Assembly (NCBI RefSeq): GCF_009905725.1
Contig: NZ_JAAAKV010000011.1
Span: 1 to 64,000 of the forward strand
DNA length: 64,000 bases
Reading direction: 5' to 3'
Source of the DNA: Emticicia sp. CRIBPO
GTDB taxonomy: Bacteria; Bacteroidota; Bacteroidia; Cytophagales; Spirosomataceae
Shown here: positions 1-6,762 of the stretch, one piece after another
Layout of the letters: each line of letters begins with the position of its first letter
Position numbering within the stretch: the stretch's first letter is position 1
Made by a program: the position numbers and the translations under genes
The notes under the pieces: model-generated
What the model was told of the DNA's origin: nothing
Database searches by the model: none
What the model saw: only the letters and a program-made list of their open reading frames with translations

Positions 1-282
1 GGGTGGCGGTGGTGGGACGTTCAAAGGCTCATCCTCTTTCTTTGGCGGTAAATCATCCAATACAATATCCACGGATTTTTCTTCTGCAGGTAAGTTCGGG
101 ATAATGTACTTCTGATAAGTCCAGGCCCCGCCAAACACAAGAGTAAACACCCCCACCCCGATAAATACCGCACGATTCAGGAATCTGGCGTAGTTCTTCC
201 TGAGAAAATAGGCTCCGTACTCTTTGTTACGGTTCTCAAAGACAATGTCGTCTAAGGTCACTTTTTGTTGTTCATTAGCCAT
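1..282 (-). CDS. TonB-family energy transducer, 5' part only
   Basis: This is the N-terminal part of a TonB-like protein; the gene runs off the left edge, so the periplasmic TonB_C domain is not visible. It starts at an ATG (280-282, MANEQQKVTLDD). About 30 cytoplasmic residues with the ENRNKEYGAY motif are followed by one membrane segment (around residues 38-55), an acidic stretch and a proline run at the window edge. TonB proteins pass proton-motive energy from ExbB/ExbD to outer-membrane receptors. The sequence is very close to the first 90 residues of the operon copy at 1796-2626, including its proline run, so it looks like a recent duplicate. It has its own upstream region with an operator-like repeat. 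Confidence 0.9.
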   Translation of the reverse strand, partial: MANEQQKVTLDDIVFENRNKEYGAYFLRKNYARFLNRAVFIGVGVFTLVFGGAWTYQKYIIPNLPAEEKSVDIVLDDLPPKKEDEPLNVPPPPP

Positions 283-404
283 AGTCATAGATTTTAACGT
301 TAATGATTGTTAACCCCCCTGATCGTGAAGCAAGACTTCATACAAGCCTTGCCCGGCATTAAAACCGGTGATCAAATCAGCTATTTTTCAATCACAAAAC
401 AATA

Positions 405-442
405 TAACTAAATTTATAGTTAATAAACTAGTTATTTAGTTA
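405..442. promoter_or_regulatory. Operator-like repeat upstream of first tonB copy
   Basis: TAACTAAAT at 405-413 is repeated in inverted form as ATTTAGTTA at 434-442, with a degenerate inverted copy (TTATAGTTA) at 414-422. The three half-sites have the same order and spacing (offsets 0, 9 and 29) as those at 1482-1519, upstream of the next tonB paralogue. The repeat lies 123-160 nt upstream of the start codon and overlaps a possible -7 element (TATATTG read on the minus strand). A binding site for a shared regulator is an inference from this conservation. Confidence 0.5.
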
Positions 443-466
443 AAATATTTTGTCTGACGCTAAATA

Positions 467-499
467 AAAAAGAGAGCCCTTTAAGGAGACTCTCTTTTT
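467..499 (-). terminator. Terminator after the 577-1383 tonB copy
   Basis: The arms AAAAAGAGAG (467-476) and CTCTCTTTTT (490-499) pair perfectly around a 13-nt loop. Read on the minus strand the hairpin runs into a T-rich stretch. It would end transcription of the tonB copy at 577-1383 before the promoter of the next copy, so the two paralogues are probably separate transcription units. Confidence 0.75.
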
Positions 500-576
500 G
501 ACAAAATTGATAAGAAATCGGGGTTATAATGATCCGTGTGGATTTATTATTCTGATTTGTTTAGGGTCAATTCCTG

Positions 577-1383
577 TTACTCTAATCTGTAAAATACCGG
601 CATGTTGTAGTACACCCTGACACTTTTACCGTTTTGTTTGGCCGGGCTCCACCTGGGCATCGATTTAATGACCCTGGCGGCTTCTTCATCACAACCAAAC
701 CCGATACCTTTCAAGATTTCGATGGAGCCTATTGATCCGTCCTTTTCCACCACAAACTTCACAAAGACCCGTCCGGAAATATTGCCTCTTTGTGCCGCTG
801 ATGGGTATTTGATATGTGAGTTAATAAACTTATACATTTCAGCCATTCCTCCGGGGAACTCCGGCAACTTCTCAACAGTTTCGAAGATCCTATTATCCTC
901 AGTTTTTTCAGGCTCCGCAGGTTTGACAACCTCAACGGGAGTACCGGGTTCTGTAAATGGAGGCACCTCTCCCGTTCCTTCTATTGTAGTGCCTGAAATG
1001 ACATTAACTTCAAGGACATCTGTTGAAGGTATGACATCTTCCGTTAAAGTAAGGTCAGTTACAGGCTCAGGCTCTACAAACCTGATTTGAGGTGCAGCTG
1101 CTTTAATGACATCTTTTTTTAATGTTTCTACCGGCTTCTTATATTCATGATACGGCTTAGGATTAAAGATTACTTCTCTGCCAGGCACCTCCGGACTTTC
1201 AAAGACATACTTCTGGTAAGTCCAGGCACCTCCAAAAATCAGGGTAAATATCCCCACCCCAATTACTACTGCCCTGTTCAGGTGATTAGCATAATTTTTT
1301 CTCAGGAAATAGGCACCGTAATCTTTGTTACGGTTTTCGAAGACGATGTCGTCCAATGTTACTTTTTCAGGGTCATTGCTCAT
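577..1383 (-). CDS. TonB-family energy transducer (divergent linker)
   Basis: A 268-residue inner-membrane-anchored TonB protein. The N-terminus carries the ENRNKDYGAY motif and one membrane segment (about residues 38-55). A linker of roughly 110 residues is rich in Pro, Glu, Val and Thr, and a TonB_C domain (about 170-268) contains FPGGMAEMYKFI, RVFVKFVVEKDGSI and a C-terminal VYYNMPVFYRLE. The N- and C-domains are close to the copy at 1796-2626, but the linker lacks the proline run, so the two may differ in span or receptor choice. The gene is monocistronic: terminator on its left, its own promoter and operator-like repeat on its right. It probably shares the ExbB/ExbD encoded just upstream. 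Confidence 0.93.
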   Translation of the reverse strand: MSNDPEKVTLDDIVFENRNKDYGAYFLRKNYANHLNRAVVIGVGIFTLIFGGAWTYQKYVFESPEVPGREVIFNPKPYHEYKKPVETLKKDVIKAAAPQIRFVEPEPVTDLTLTEDVIPSTDVLEVNVISGTTIEGTGEVPPFTEPGTPVEVVKPAEPEKTEDNRIFETVEKLPEFPGGMAEMYKFINSHIKYPSAAQRGNISGRVFVKFVVEKDGSIGSIEILKGIGFGCDEEAARVIKSMPRWSPAKQNGKSVRVYYNMPVFYRLE

Positions 1384-1475
1384 AGCTGTAAATTGTTTAG
1401 ATTAAATAATCAGTCATTTATGACTTAGCCTGACTTTAAATCTCAACTGAAATAAAGTATCAACCAAGCCATAAA

Positions 1476-1519
1476 CAAATATAACTAAATATTTAGTTAT
1501 AAAACTATTTATTTAGTTA
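1476..1519 (-). promoter_or_regulatory. Promoter and operator-like repeat of the 577-1383 tonB copy
   Basis: On the minus strand TATATTTG (1476-1483) matches the Bacteroidota -7 consensus TAnnTTTG exactly. It abuts an 18-bp perfect palindrome (1482-1499: TAACTAAAT followed by ATTTAGTTA), and a third half-site lies at 1511-1519. A repressor or activator bound here would cover the core promoter. The same arrangement is found at 405-442. The -7 match is seen; regulator binding is inferred. Confidence 0.6.
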
Positions 1520-1544
1520 AAATATTTTTCAGCTATAAAACAAA

Positions 1545-1577
1545 AAAAATGAGCCATCTAAGATGACTCATTTTTTT
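1545..1577 (-). terminator. Terminator of the exb-tonB operon
   Basis: AATGAG(C)CATCT pairs with AGATG(A)CTCATT with one mismatch and a one-base loop centre; both sides are flanked by A and T runs, giving a U-tract on the minus strand. It overlaps the last codons of the small membrane protein gene and closes the operon. Confidence 0.75.
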
Positions 1578-1794
1578 CTTTGAAAATATTGTAAGACCGG
1601 TACATCCGGAACAAACCATATAATATCAGAACAATTCCTAAAGACAAGCTGACATAAGGCTCAAGCTGTACAAAAAACCATCCTTTCTGAATGATAAATC
1701 CCCCGCTTATTAAATAGGCTACTCCAATAAAAAACTGCAGAAACCCCTTAAATCTATTTGCTTGCTGGTTAAAATTATTTCTATTATAGGGCAT
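1558..1794 (-). CDS. Small two-span membrane protein
   Basis: A 78-residue protein of unknown function. Residues about 16-35 and 45-63 are hydrophobic and form two probable membrane segments; the N-terminus is rich in Asn and Gln and the C-terminus is charged. Its ATG lies one base after the tonB stop codon, so it is the last gene of the exbB-exbD-exbD-tonB operon and is probably translated with it. The terminator hairpin overlaps its stop. A role at the inner-membrane Ton complex is suggested by position only. Confidence 0.75.
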   Translation of the reverse strand: MPYNRNNFNQQANRFKGFLQFFIGVAYLISGGFIIQKGWFFVQLEPYVSLSLGIVLILYGLFRMYRSYNIFKEKNESS

Positions 1795-1795
1795 G

Positions 1796-2626
1796 TTACT
1801 CTAACTGGTAAAAGACAGGCATGTTATAGTAAACCCTAACGTTTTTACCGTTTTGTCTACCAGGATTCCATTTTGGCATTGACTTGATAACCCTGATGGC
1901 TTCTTCATCGCAACCGAACCCGATACCCTTTAAAACTTCTACTGAACCGATCGATCCGTCTTTCTCAACAACGAACTTAACAAAAACCCTTCCTGAAATG
2001 TTAGCACGCTGTGCTGCAGAAGGATATTTGATGTTACCATTGATGTACTTGTACATCTCTGATTGTCCGCCCGGGAACTCCGGTTGCTGCTCAACCGCCG
2101 TAAAGATTTGTTCTTCAGCTGGTTTCTCAAGAGCAACCTCAACCTTTGGAGGCGGAGCTGGTGGCGGGGTAAATGCAGAGACTGCATCAACACCTTCCAC
2201 TGTTTTATTTGAGATAACTTTATTCTCAATTTCTTCCACCTTTGGTGGTGGCTCCTCAATAATTACCTCTTCATCCTTTTTAGGCTCAGGAGGTAAGAAC
2301 TTGATCTGGGCCACTTCCGGTGCCGGTGGCGGCGGTGGTGGCGGTGGTGGTGGTGGTGGTACGTCAAGAGGCTTTTCTTCCTCCTTCTGAACCATATCTT
2401 CCAATACGATATCTACTGCTTTTTCTTCTTTAGGAAGGTTAGGTAAAATGTATTTCTGATATGTCCAAGCTCCACCAAAAACCACTGTGAATATCCCAAC
2501 TCCTATGAAAACCGCACGGTTCAGGAATCTGGAATAGTTCTTTCTTAGAAAATAGGCTCCGTACTCTTTGTTACGGTTTTCGAACACCATATCATCTAAG
2601 GTAACTTTTTCTGGTTTATTACTCAT
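1796..2626 (-). CDS. tonB: TonB energy transducer of the exb operon
   Basis: A 276-residue TonB. In order it has a cytoplasmic N-terminus with the ENRNKEYGAY motif, a membrane anchor (about 38-55), an acidic segment, a run of about twelve prolines near residue 90, an EP/K-rich periplasmic spacer, and TonB_C (about 180-276) with FPGGQSEMYKYI, VKFVVEKDGSIGSV and a terminal YNMPVFYQLE. It couples ExbB/ExbD to TonB-dependent outer-membrane transporters. It is the fourth gene of the exb operon, 25 nt after exbD2. It is the probable parent of the two downstream paralogues. Confidence 0.95.
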   Translation of the reverse strand: MSNKPEKVTLDDMVFENRNKEYGAYFLRKNYSRFLNRAVFIGVGIFTVVFGGAWTYQKYILPNLPKEEKAVDIVLEDMVQKEEEKPLDVPPPPPPPPPPPPAPEVAQIKFLPPEPKKDEEVIIEEPPPKVEEIENKVISNKTVEGVDAVSAFTPPPAPPPKVEVALEKPAEEQIFTAVEQQPEFPGGQSEMYKYINGNIKYPSAAQRANISGRVFVKFVVEKDGSIGSVEVLKGIGFGCDEEAIRVIKSMPKWNPGRQNGKNVRVYYNMPVFYQLE

Positions 2627-2651
2627 AGTTTTAAATGTTTGTCCTGGTCAA

Positions 2652-3209
2652 TTATTCGACCGACTTTGGTGTTTTGATCTTGGCTGCATAGGCATCCTTC
2701 TCAGATTGCTGAAGGTCTACGATTGCATAAATCTTATTGTCAGTAATCGCCATTTCATCTAAGATATCAACTGTATTCTTAAAGTTAGCATCGTCAGTAG
2801 GCTTAATAATGATAGTGAATTTCTCTTGATCAAGAGCTTTTTTCTTCTTATCAATTATTTCTGCTCTGATACCTTCTTTAGAATAATCAGTTTCATGAAA
2901 ATCGACATCCTTAACATCTGCAGCTGCCTGCTGATACCAAAAAATCCTGTCATCCTTACCCATAACAATGGTAATGGTGTTCGAAAGTTTGATATCTGCC
3001 GTTTCCTGCTTCTCTTTATCGTCATCCTTCTCAGGCATACTCAGCTTCATCATGTTCGGTTTACTGAAAGTAGTCGTAAACATGAAGAAAGTAATCAGAA
3101 GGAAGCCAAGGTCTACCATTGGCGTCATGTCAGGTTTGCCTCCGCCCTTTTTGGACCTTACCTTACCACCCTTGTCGCCTTTACCACTGGATTCTTGTAT
3201 TTCTGCCAT
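2652..3209 (-). CDS. exbD: ExbD-family biopolymer transport protein (second copy)
   Basis: A 185-residue ExbD/TolR protein. A Lys/Gly-rich N-terminus is followed by one membrane helix (about 30-48) with the motif DMTPMVDLGFLLITFF; its Asp is the conserved proton-path residue. The periplasmic domain is charged. With ExbB it forms the proton channel that energises TonB. It lies 32 nt after the first exbD copy and directly before tonB. Tandem non-identical exbD genes are common in Bacteroidota and probably form a mixed complex. Confidence 0.95.
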   Translation of the reverse strand: MAEIQESSGKGDKGGKVRSKKGGGKPDMTPMVDLGFLLITFFMFTTTFSKPNMMKLSMPEKDDDKEKQETADIKLSNTITIVMGKDDRIFWYQQAAADVKDVDFHETDYSKEGIRAEIIDKKKKALDQEKFTIIIKPTDDANFKNTVDILDEMAITDNKIYAIVDLQQSEKDAYAAKIKTPKSVE

Positions 3210-3241
3210 TTTTAATTTTGTTTAAAATTTGATAGTAAATC

Positions 3242-3832
3242 TTACGATTCACCTTTAGTAATCAGCTTAAATTTATTAATCTTAGCCTTTCCAAATTCGT
3301 CAAACAAAATTTTAATGAAAGGGTATCCTGTTTTAACGTCACCTCTGATGGCCAGAGAGCCTGAAGGATTGGTTTCTGTATAAACTTTAACCCAGTCAAC
3401 TAATTCCGTATCGACAGAATCACATGGTATCCCTGTCAAAGCCACTCTCGATCTGTCTCCTTCCGACATAGAAAGATAAGACTTAAGAGCTTTTTGGGAA
3501 ACACCCACTTCAGCAAGTTTGGTGAAAGTATTTTGTTCCGTTGTAGTCAATCCTAAATTGTATTTTTCGTTCAATTTAGCAATAAAAGGACGTCTTTCTA
3601 TCGGATCTACTATTCCAAAATAATATTTACCTGTAGGGTCAACCGAGATTGTTCCCACATTTTTTTCTTCAACTTTAGTTTGAGAAACGGAAGATGGTGT
3701 TGTAATGGTTACCGACTCCTGACTCTTGAATTGAGTAGTCATGATAAAGAAGGTAAGCAAAAGGAATGCTACATCACACATCGCCGTCATATCCATAGCC
3801 GGACCGTGGCGTTTTGGTTTAACTGCTGCCAT
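3242..3832 (-). CDS. exbD: ExbD-family biopolymer transport protein (first copy)
   Basis: A 196-residue ExbD/TolR protein. The membrane helix lies near the N-terminus (about 12-32) and has the motif AMDMTAMCDVAFLLLTFF with the conserved channel Asp. The periplasmic part contains an insertion of about 60 residues (centred on residue 105) that the second copy lacks. It sits 44 nt after exbB and belongs to the same operon. The two ExbD proteins have clearly diverged, so this is an old duplication. Confidence 0.95.
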   Translation of the reverse strand: MAAVKPKRHGPAMDMTAMCDVAFLLLTFFIMTTQFKSQESVTITTPSSVSQTKVEEKNVGTISVDPTGKYYFGIVDPIERRPFIAKLNEKYNLGLTTTEQNTFTKLAEVGVSQKALKSYLSMSEGDRSRVALTGIPCDSVDTELVDWVKVYTETNPSGSLAIRGDVKTGYPFIKILFDEFGKAKINKFKLITKGES

Positions 3833-3876
3833 TGTAATATTCTATTTTATAATTTAACGATTAAAAGATTTAAAAA

Positions 3877-4704
3877 TTAGTTATGAGCTGAGAAATTTTG
3901 TTGAAGGCTCATTCCAATTTCGTCCACTTTGTATGTTAAAGTATCAATCTGCGAAGTAAAGAAGTTATAAACAACGATCGCAATAGCAGAAGTACCGATA
4001 CCCAAACCTGTGTTGATCAAGGCTTCAGCGATACCTGTTGCAAGAGCTGCAGCATCAGGAGCTCCACCACCATCACCAAGAGCAAAGAAGGCTCTGATCA
4101 TACCAAGTACCGTTCCTAGTAGGGCTACAAGGGTTGCAACTGAAGCTAATGTAGATAAAACGGTAAGGTTTTTCTCCAACATAGGAAGCTCAAGTGAAGT
4201 TGCTTCTTCGATTTCTTTCTGAAGAGCAGCCAGTTTCTGATCTTTAGTAAGGTCAGTGTCAGTAGTCAGTTGGCTGTACTTCTGCAAAGCAGTTTTGGTA
4301 ACGTTTCCAACAGTACCTTTTTGTTTGTCACATTCTTTAACAGCATCAGCAATGTTGTTCTGATCTAATAGAGTACGTACTTTCTTAACAAAAGTATCAA
4401 GGTCTCCAGAACCACCCGCTTTACCGATAGTGATGAATCTTTCGATTGAGAAAACCAATACAGTAAGCATGAAAGTGATAAGGATAGGTACAATAACACC
4501 ACCAGAATAGATGATACCAAGAGCATTTACTGGCTTGTGTTTTACGTCCGGATCTTTAAAGTTGGCGTCGTCTCCTAACAAGAAATACCAGATGCAGAAT
4601 GAAATGATAAATAACACCGGGATAACAATAGCTGGACTAATTCCACCGGATGATTTTTTTGCCGCTACTTTCTTTGCAGCTGGTGCGTTTGTCTTTTTTT
4701 CCAT
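3877..4704 (-). CDS. exbB: ExbB/TolQ/MotA-family proton channel protein
   Basis: A 275-residue inner-membrane protein. A Lys/Ala-rich cytoplasmic start is followed by an extra N-terminal helix (about 22-43), then the usual three ExbB helices: about 62-88 (GVIVPILITFMLTVLVFSIE), 183-205 (TLASVATLVALLGTVLGMIRAF) and 226-250 (ALINTGLGIGTSAIAIVV). The last two are the characteristic MotA_ExbB signature. It forms the pentameric stator around the ExbD helices. It is the first gene of the exb-ton operon; the 340-nt AT-rich region upstream must hold the promoter. Confidence 0.95.
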   Translation of the reverse strand: MEKKTNAPAAKKVAAKKSSGGISPAIVIPVLFIISFCIWYFLLGDDANFKDPDVKHKPVNALGIIYSGGVIVPILITFMLTVLVFSIERFITIGKAGGSGDLDTFVKKVRTLLDQNNIADAVKECDKQKGTVGNVTKTALQKYSQLTTDTDLTKDQKLAALQKEIEEATSLELPMLEKNLTVLSTLASVATLVALLGTVLGMIRAFFALGDGGGAPDAAALATGIAEALINTGLGIGTSAIAIVVYNFFTSQIDTLTYKVDEIGMSLQQNFSAHN

Positions 4705-5048
4705 TAGATTAGAAAATTTTTAGGGTTTTTAAAAAACAATTAATTTGAAAATGAGTAAAAAAATAATTTAAATTTTTTAGGATTGAATAGCTAATCATAG
4801 GAAAAGTTCCACTAACCAGTATATCAAATCTTTGGCAATTCTAAGTAAAAACATTGAAACTTAAAATAATTTGAATTAGATTTTTTTTCTAAAAAGTAAA
4901 TTAGACACCTGCAAGGCTTTGAATTAATTCGTGTCTAATTTACATTTTTTATCTTTAACGGTTCAAAATGAACTCTTTAATTTAAAATTTGGCTATCATA
5001 AGCTTCTGCATATTATTTTTTGGTTACATGCAAAAAAAACAGAATTTA
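4705..5048. other. AT-rich intergenic region upstream of exbB
   Basis: These 344 nt are strongly AT-rich and contain no plausible gene. They must contain the exbB operon promoter on the minus strand, but I could not pick a convincing -7 element. The only clear structure is the inverted repeat at 4896-4943, described separately. Confidence 0.5.
4896..4943 (-). terminator. 13-bp inverted repeat, probable terminator
   Basis: GTAAATTAGACAC (4896-4908) and GTGTCTAATTTAC (4931-4943) are perfectly complementary, with a 22-nt spacer. T-runs follow the stem on both strands, so it could work in either direction; the adjacent M28 peptidase gene on the minus strand reads into it. The spacer is long for a terminator loop, so a protein-binding site is possible. 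Confidence 0.55.
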
Positions 5049-6632
5049 TCAAGGCTTATTACTGTCCACTACAATCCTTTTGTCCCTGTTTACCAAATCC
5101 CAGCTGGTATAGAAAACCAGTTTTACAATCTCACTGTACTTTTTGAATAATATCTTTTCGACATCATCACCCGGCTTGTGGTAATCAACGTGTACACCTG
5201 TAAAGTAAAACAGTACCGGTATGCCTTTCTTCGCGAAATTATAATGATCGGAACGGTAATAAAACCTGTTCGGATCCTTAGGGTCATTATAAGTATAGTC
5301 AAGATCGAACTTCACCGTTTCGGCATTGGCTTTTTCGCTGATGGCATGGAGTTCTGACGACAACTTATCCGATCCTATAAGATAGACGTAATTCGGATTG
5401 TTTTCGTGTGCTTTGTCAATTCTTCCGATCATATCTATATTAAGATCGCAGACGGTGTTCTTCAAAGGAATAACCGGATCTACGTCCGTATAATACTGTG
5501 AACCCAGAAGCCCTTTTTCTTCTCCGGTCACGGTCATGAACAAAATGCTGCGTCTCGGGCCTTTTCCTTCGGCCTTGGCTTTGGCATAGGCCTCCGCCAG
5601 CTCCAGCACAGCACAGGTTCCCGACCCGTCGTCATCTGCCCCGTTATATATTTCACCTTTGGCATCAACCCCCACGTGATCATAATGGGCGGTGATCACA
5701 ACCACTTCATCTTTCAGATCAGTGCCTTCCATAAAACCAAGTACATTGGAGGTTTCAACGATCTCGTCTCCCCTCTCCGACTTTAAAGTAATGGTCGTTT
5801 TCTTTGGTGATTTTGCCTTACCGGTGCCCATCTTTAGTGCGGCGAGTTTCGCAGGTTTCAGATCAAGAATTTCAGCGGCCATTTCACTTGAAATGGTGAA
5901 AGTCGCATTTTTAGTTTCTACATCATTAGGCGTTTTTTCAAAAACCATGCGGTTAAACCTCGAAAGCACTGCTTTTCTTTCTGCGGTCAGTGTTTTGAAT
6001 TTTTCTGCGTCTGCATCCGAAATTTCGAAGAAATAACCCGCTCCCAGATCAGAGGCCAGTTTCACTTTCTTTTTGATGCCGTTAGTACCGGACCATTCCG
6101 AATCTTTACTTTTACTGTAGAGGAAATTACCGTCTTTATCTTTAGGCTCTCCTTCGAAAAATATCACCGCTTTGTCTTTCAGGTCAAGGCCTTTGAAATC
6201 ATTGCGGCTGTCATTCTGAATACCATATCCTGCGAAAACAATCTCCAGGTTTTTCTCCTGCGGAATGTTGATAATGCCATTGGGATAGAAATCTTTGAAG
6301 AATACTTTCTTTTTATTGTTGATTTTGATGTAAACCTCTTTCCAGCCTTTTTTGTATAGGTTGAAGGTCTGAAAATAGCTTTTTTGTCCGTTTTTCAGCG
6401 GAACAATAGCCTGAAGTCCCAGTTTTTGAAAATGATCGGCTATGTATTTCGCCGCTTTTTTTTGTCCCTCCGATCCTGTGTCACGTCCTTGCAATTCATC
6501 TGAAGCTATGTAGGTCAGGTGTTTTTTCAGATCTTCTTCACTGATGGTTGATGAGTAAATGTCAGCTGTTTTTTGAGCAAAAGCCATTTGGCCCATGGTC
6601 AAAAACAGCATAAATAAGCTTGTTTTTTTCAT
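5049..6632 (-). CDS. Secreted M28-family zinc peptidase
   Basis: A 527-residue exported aminopeptidase-like protein. It has an N-terminal signal peptide (about 1-19, ending QMAFAQ), a protease-associated-type insert in the first half, and an M28 metallopeptidase domain. The two-zinc ligand set is visible: AHYDHVG, NGADDDGSG, TVTGEEKGLLGS, NIDMIG and YRSDHYNF. M28 enzymes remove N-terminal residues from peptides or cleave related amides. The gene stands alone and is divergent from gcvP. A second M28 enzyme at 39800 has the same architecture but is only distantly similar. Substrate is unknown. Confidence 0.93.
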   Translation of the reverse strand: MKKTSLFMLFLTMGQMAFAQKTADIYSSTISEEDLKKHLTYIASDELQGRDTGSEGQKKAAKYIADHFQKLGLQAIVPLKNGQKSYFQTFNLYKKGWKEVYIKINNKKKVFFKDFYPNGIINIPQEKNLEIVFAGYGIQNDSRNDFKGLDLKDKAVIFFEGEPKDKDGNFLYSKSKDSEWSGTNGIKKKVKLASDLGAGYFFEISDADAEKFKTLTAERKAVLSRFNRMVFEKTPNDVETKNATFTISSEMAAEILDLKPAKLAALKMGTGKAKSPKKTTITLKSERGDEIVETSNVLGFMEGTDLKDEVVVITAHYDHVGVDAKGEIYNGADDDGSGTCAVLELAEAYAKAKAEGKGPRRSILFMTVTGEEKGLLGSQYYTDVDPVIPLKNTVCDLNIDMIGRIDKAHENNPNYVYLIGSDKLSSELHAISEKANAETVKFDLDYTYNDPKDPNRFYYRSDHYNFAKKGIPVLFYFTGVHVDYHKPGDDVEKILFKKYSEIVKLVFYTSWDLVNRDKRIVVDSNKP

Positions 6633-6691
6633 TCAGAAATTTAGTTTAAAGTTAACTAATCGTAAAAATAAAAAAAATACCCAAAAACAAA

Positions 6692-6726
6692 TTGTTTTAA
6701 CAAGCAATTTACATTTTGTACTTTTG
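6692..6726 (+). promoter_or_regulatory. Promoter of gcvP
   Basis: TACTTTTG (6719-6726) matches the Bacteroidota -7 element TAnnTTTG. A TTG (6692-6694) lies 24 nt upstream, slightly longer than the usual spacing. The start codon is 36 nt downstream. Confidence 0.6.
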
Positions 6727-6762
6727 CAGAAGTTTTTAACAATTACACTTTAGATTCATTAA

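Noticed and set aside
1884-2390. Open reading frame on the plus strand over the tonB proline region, rich in glycine
   Set aside because: It is the reverse complement of the proline codons and has no start context or recognisable domain; the minus-strand gene explains it.
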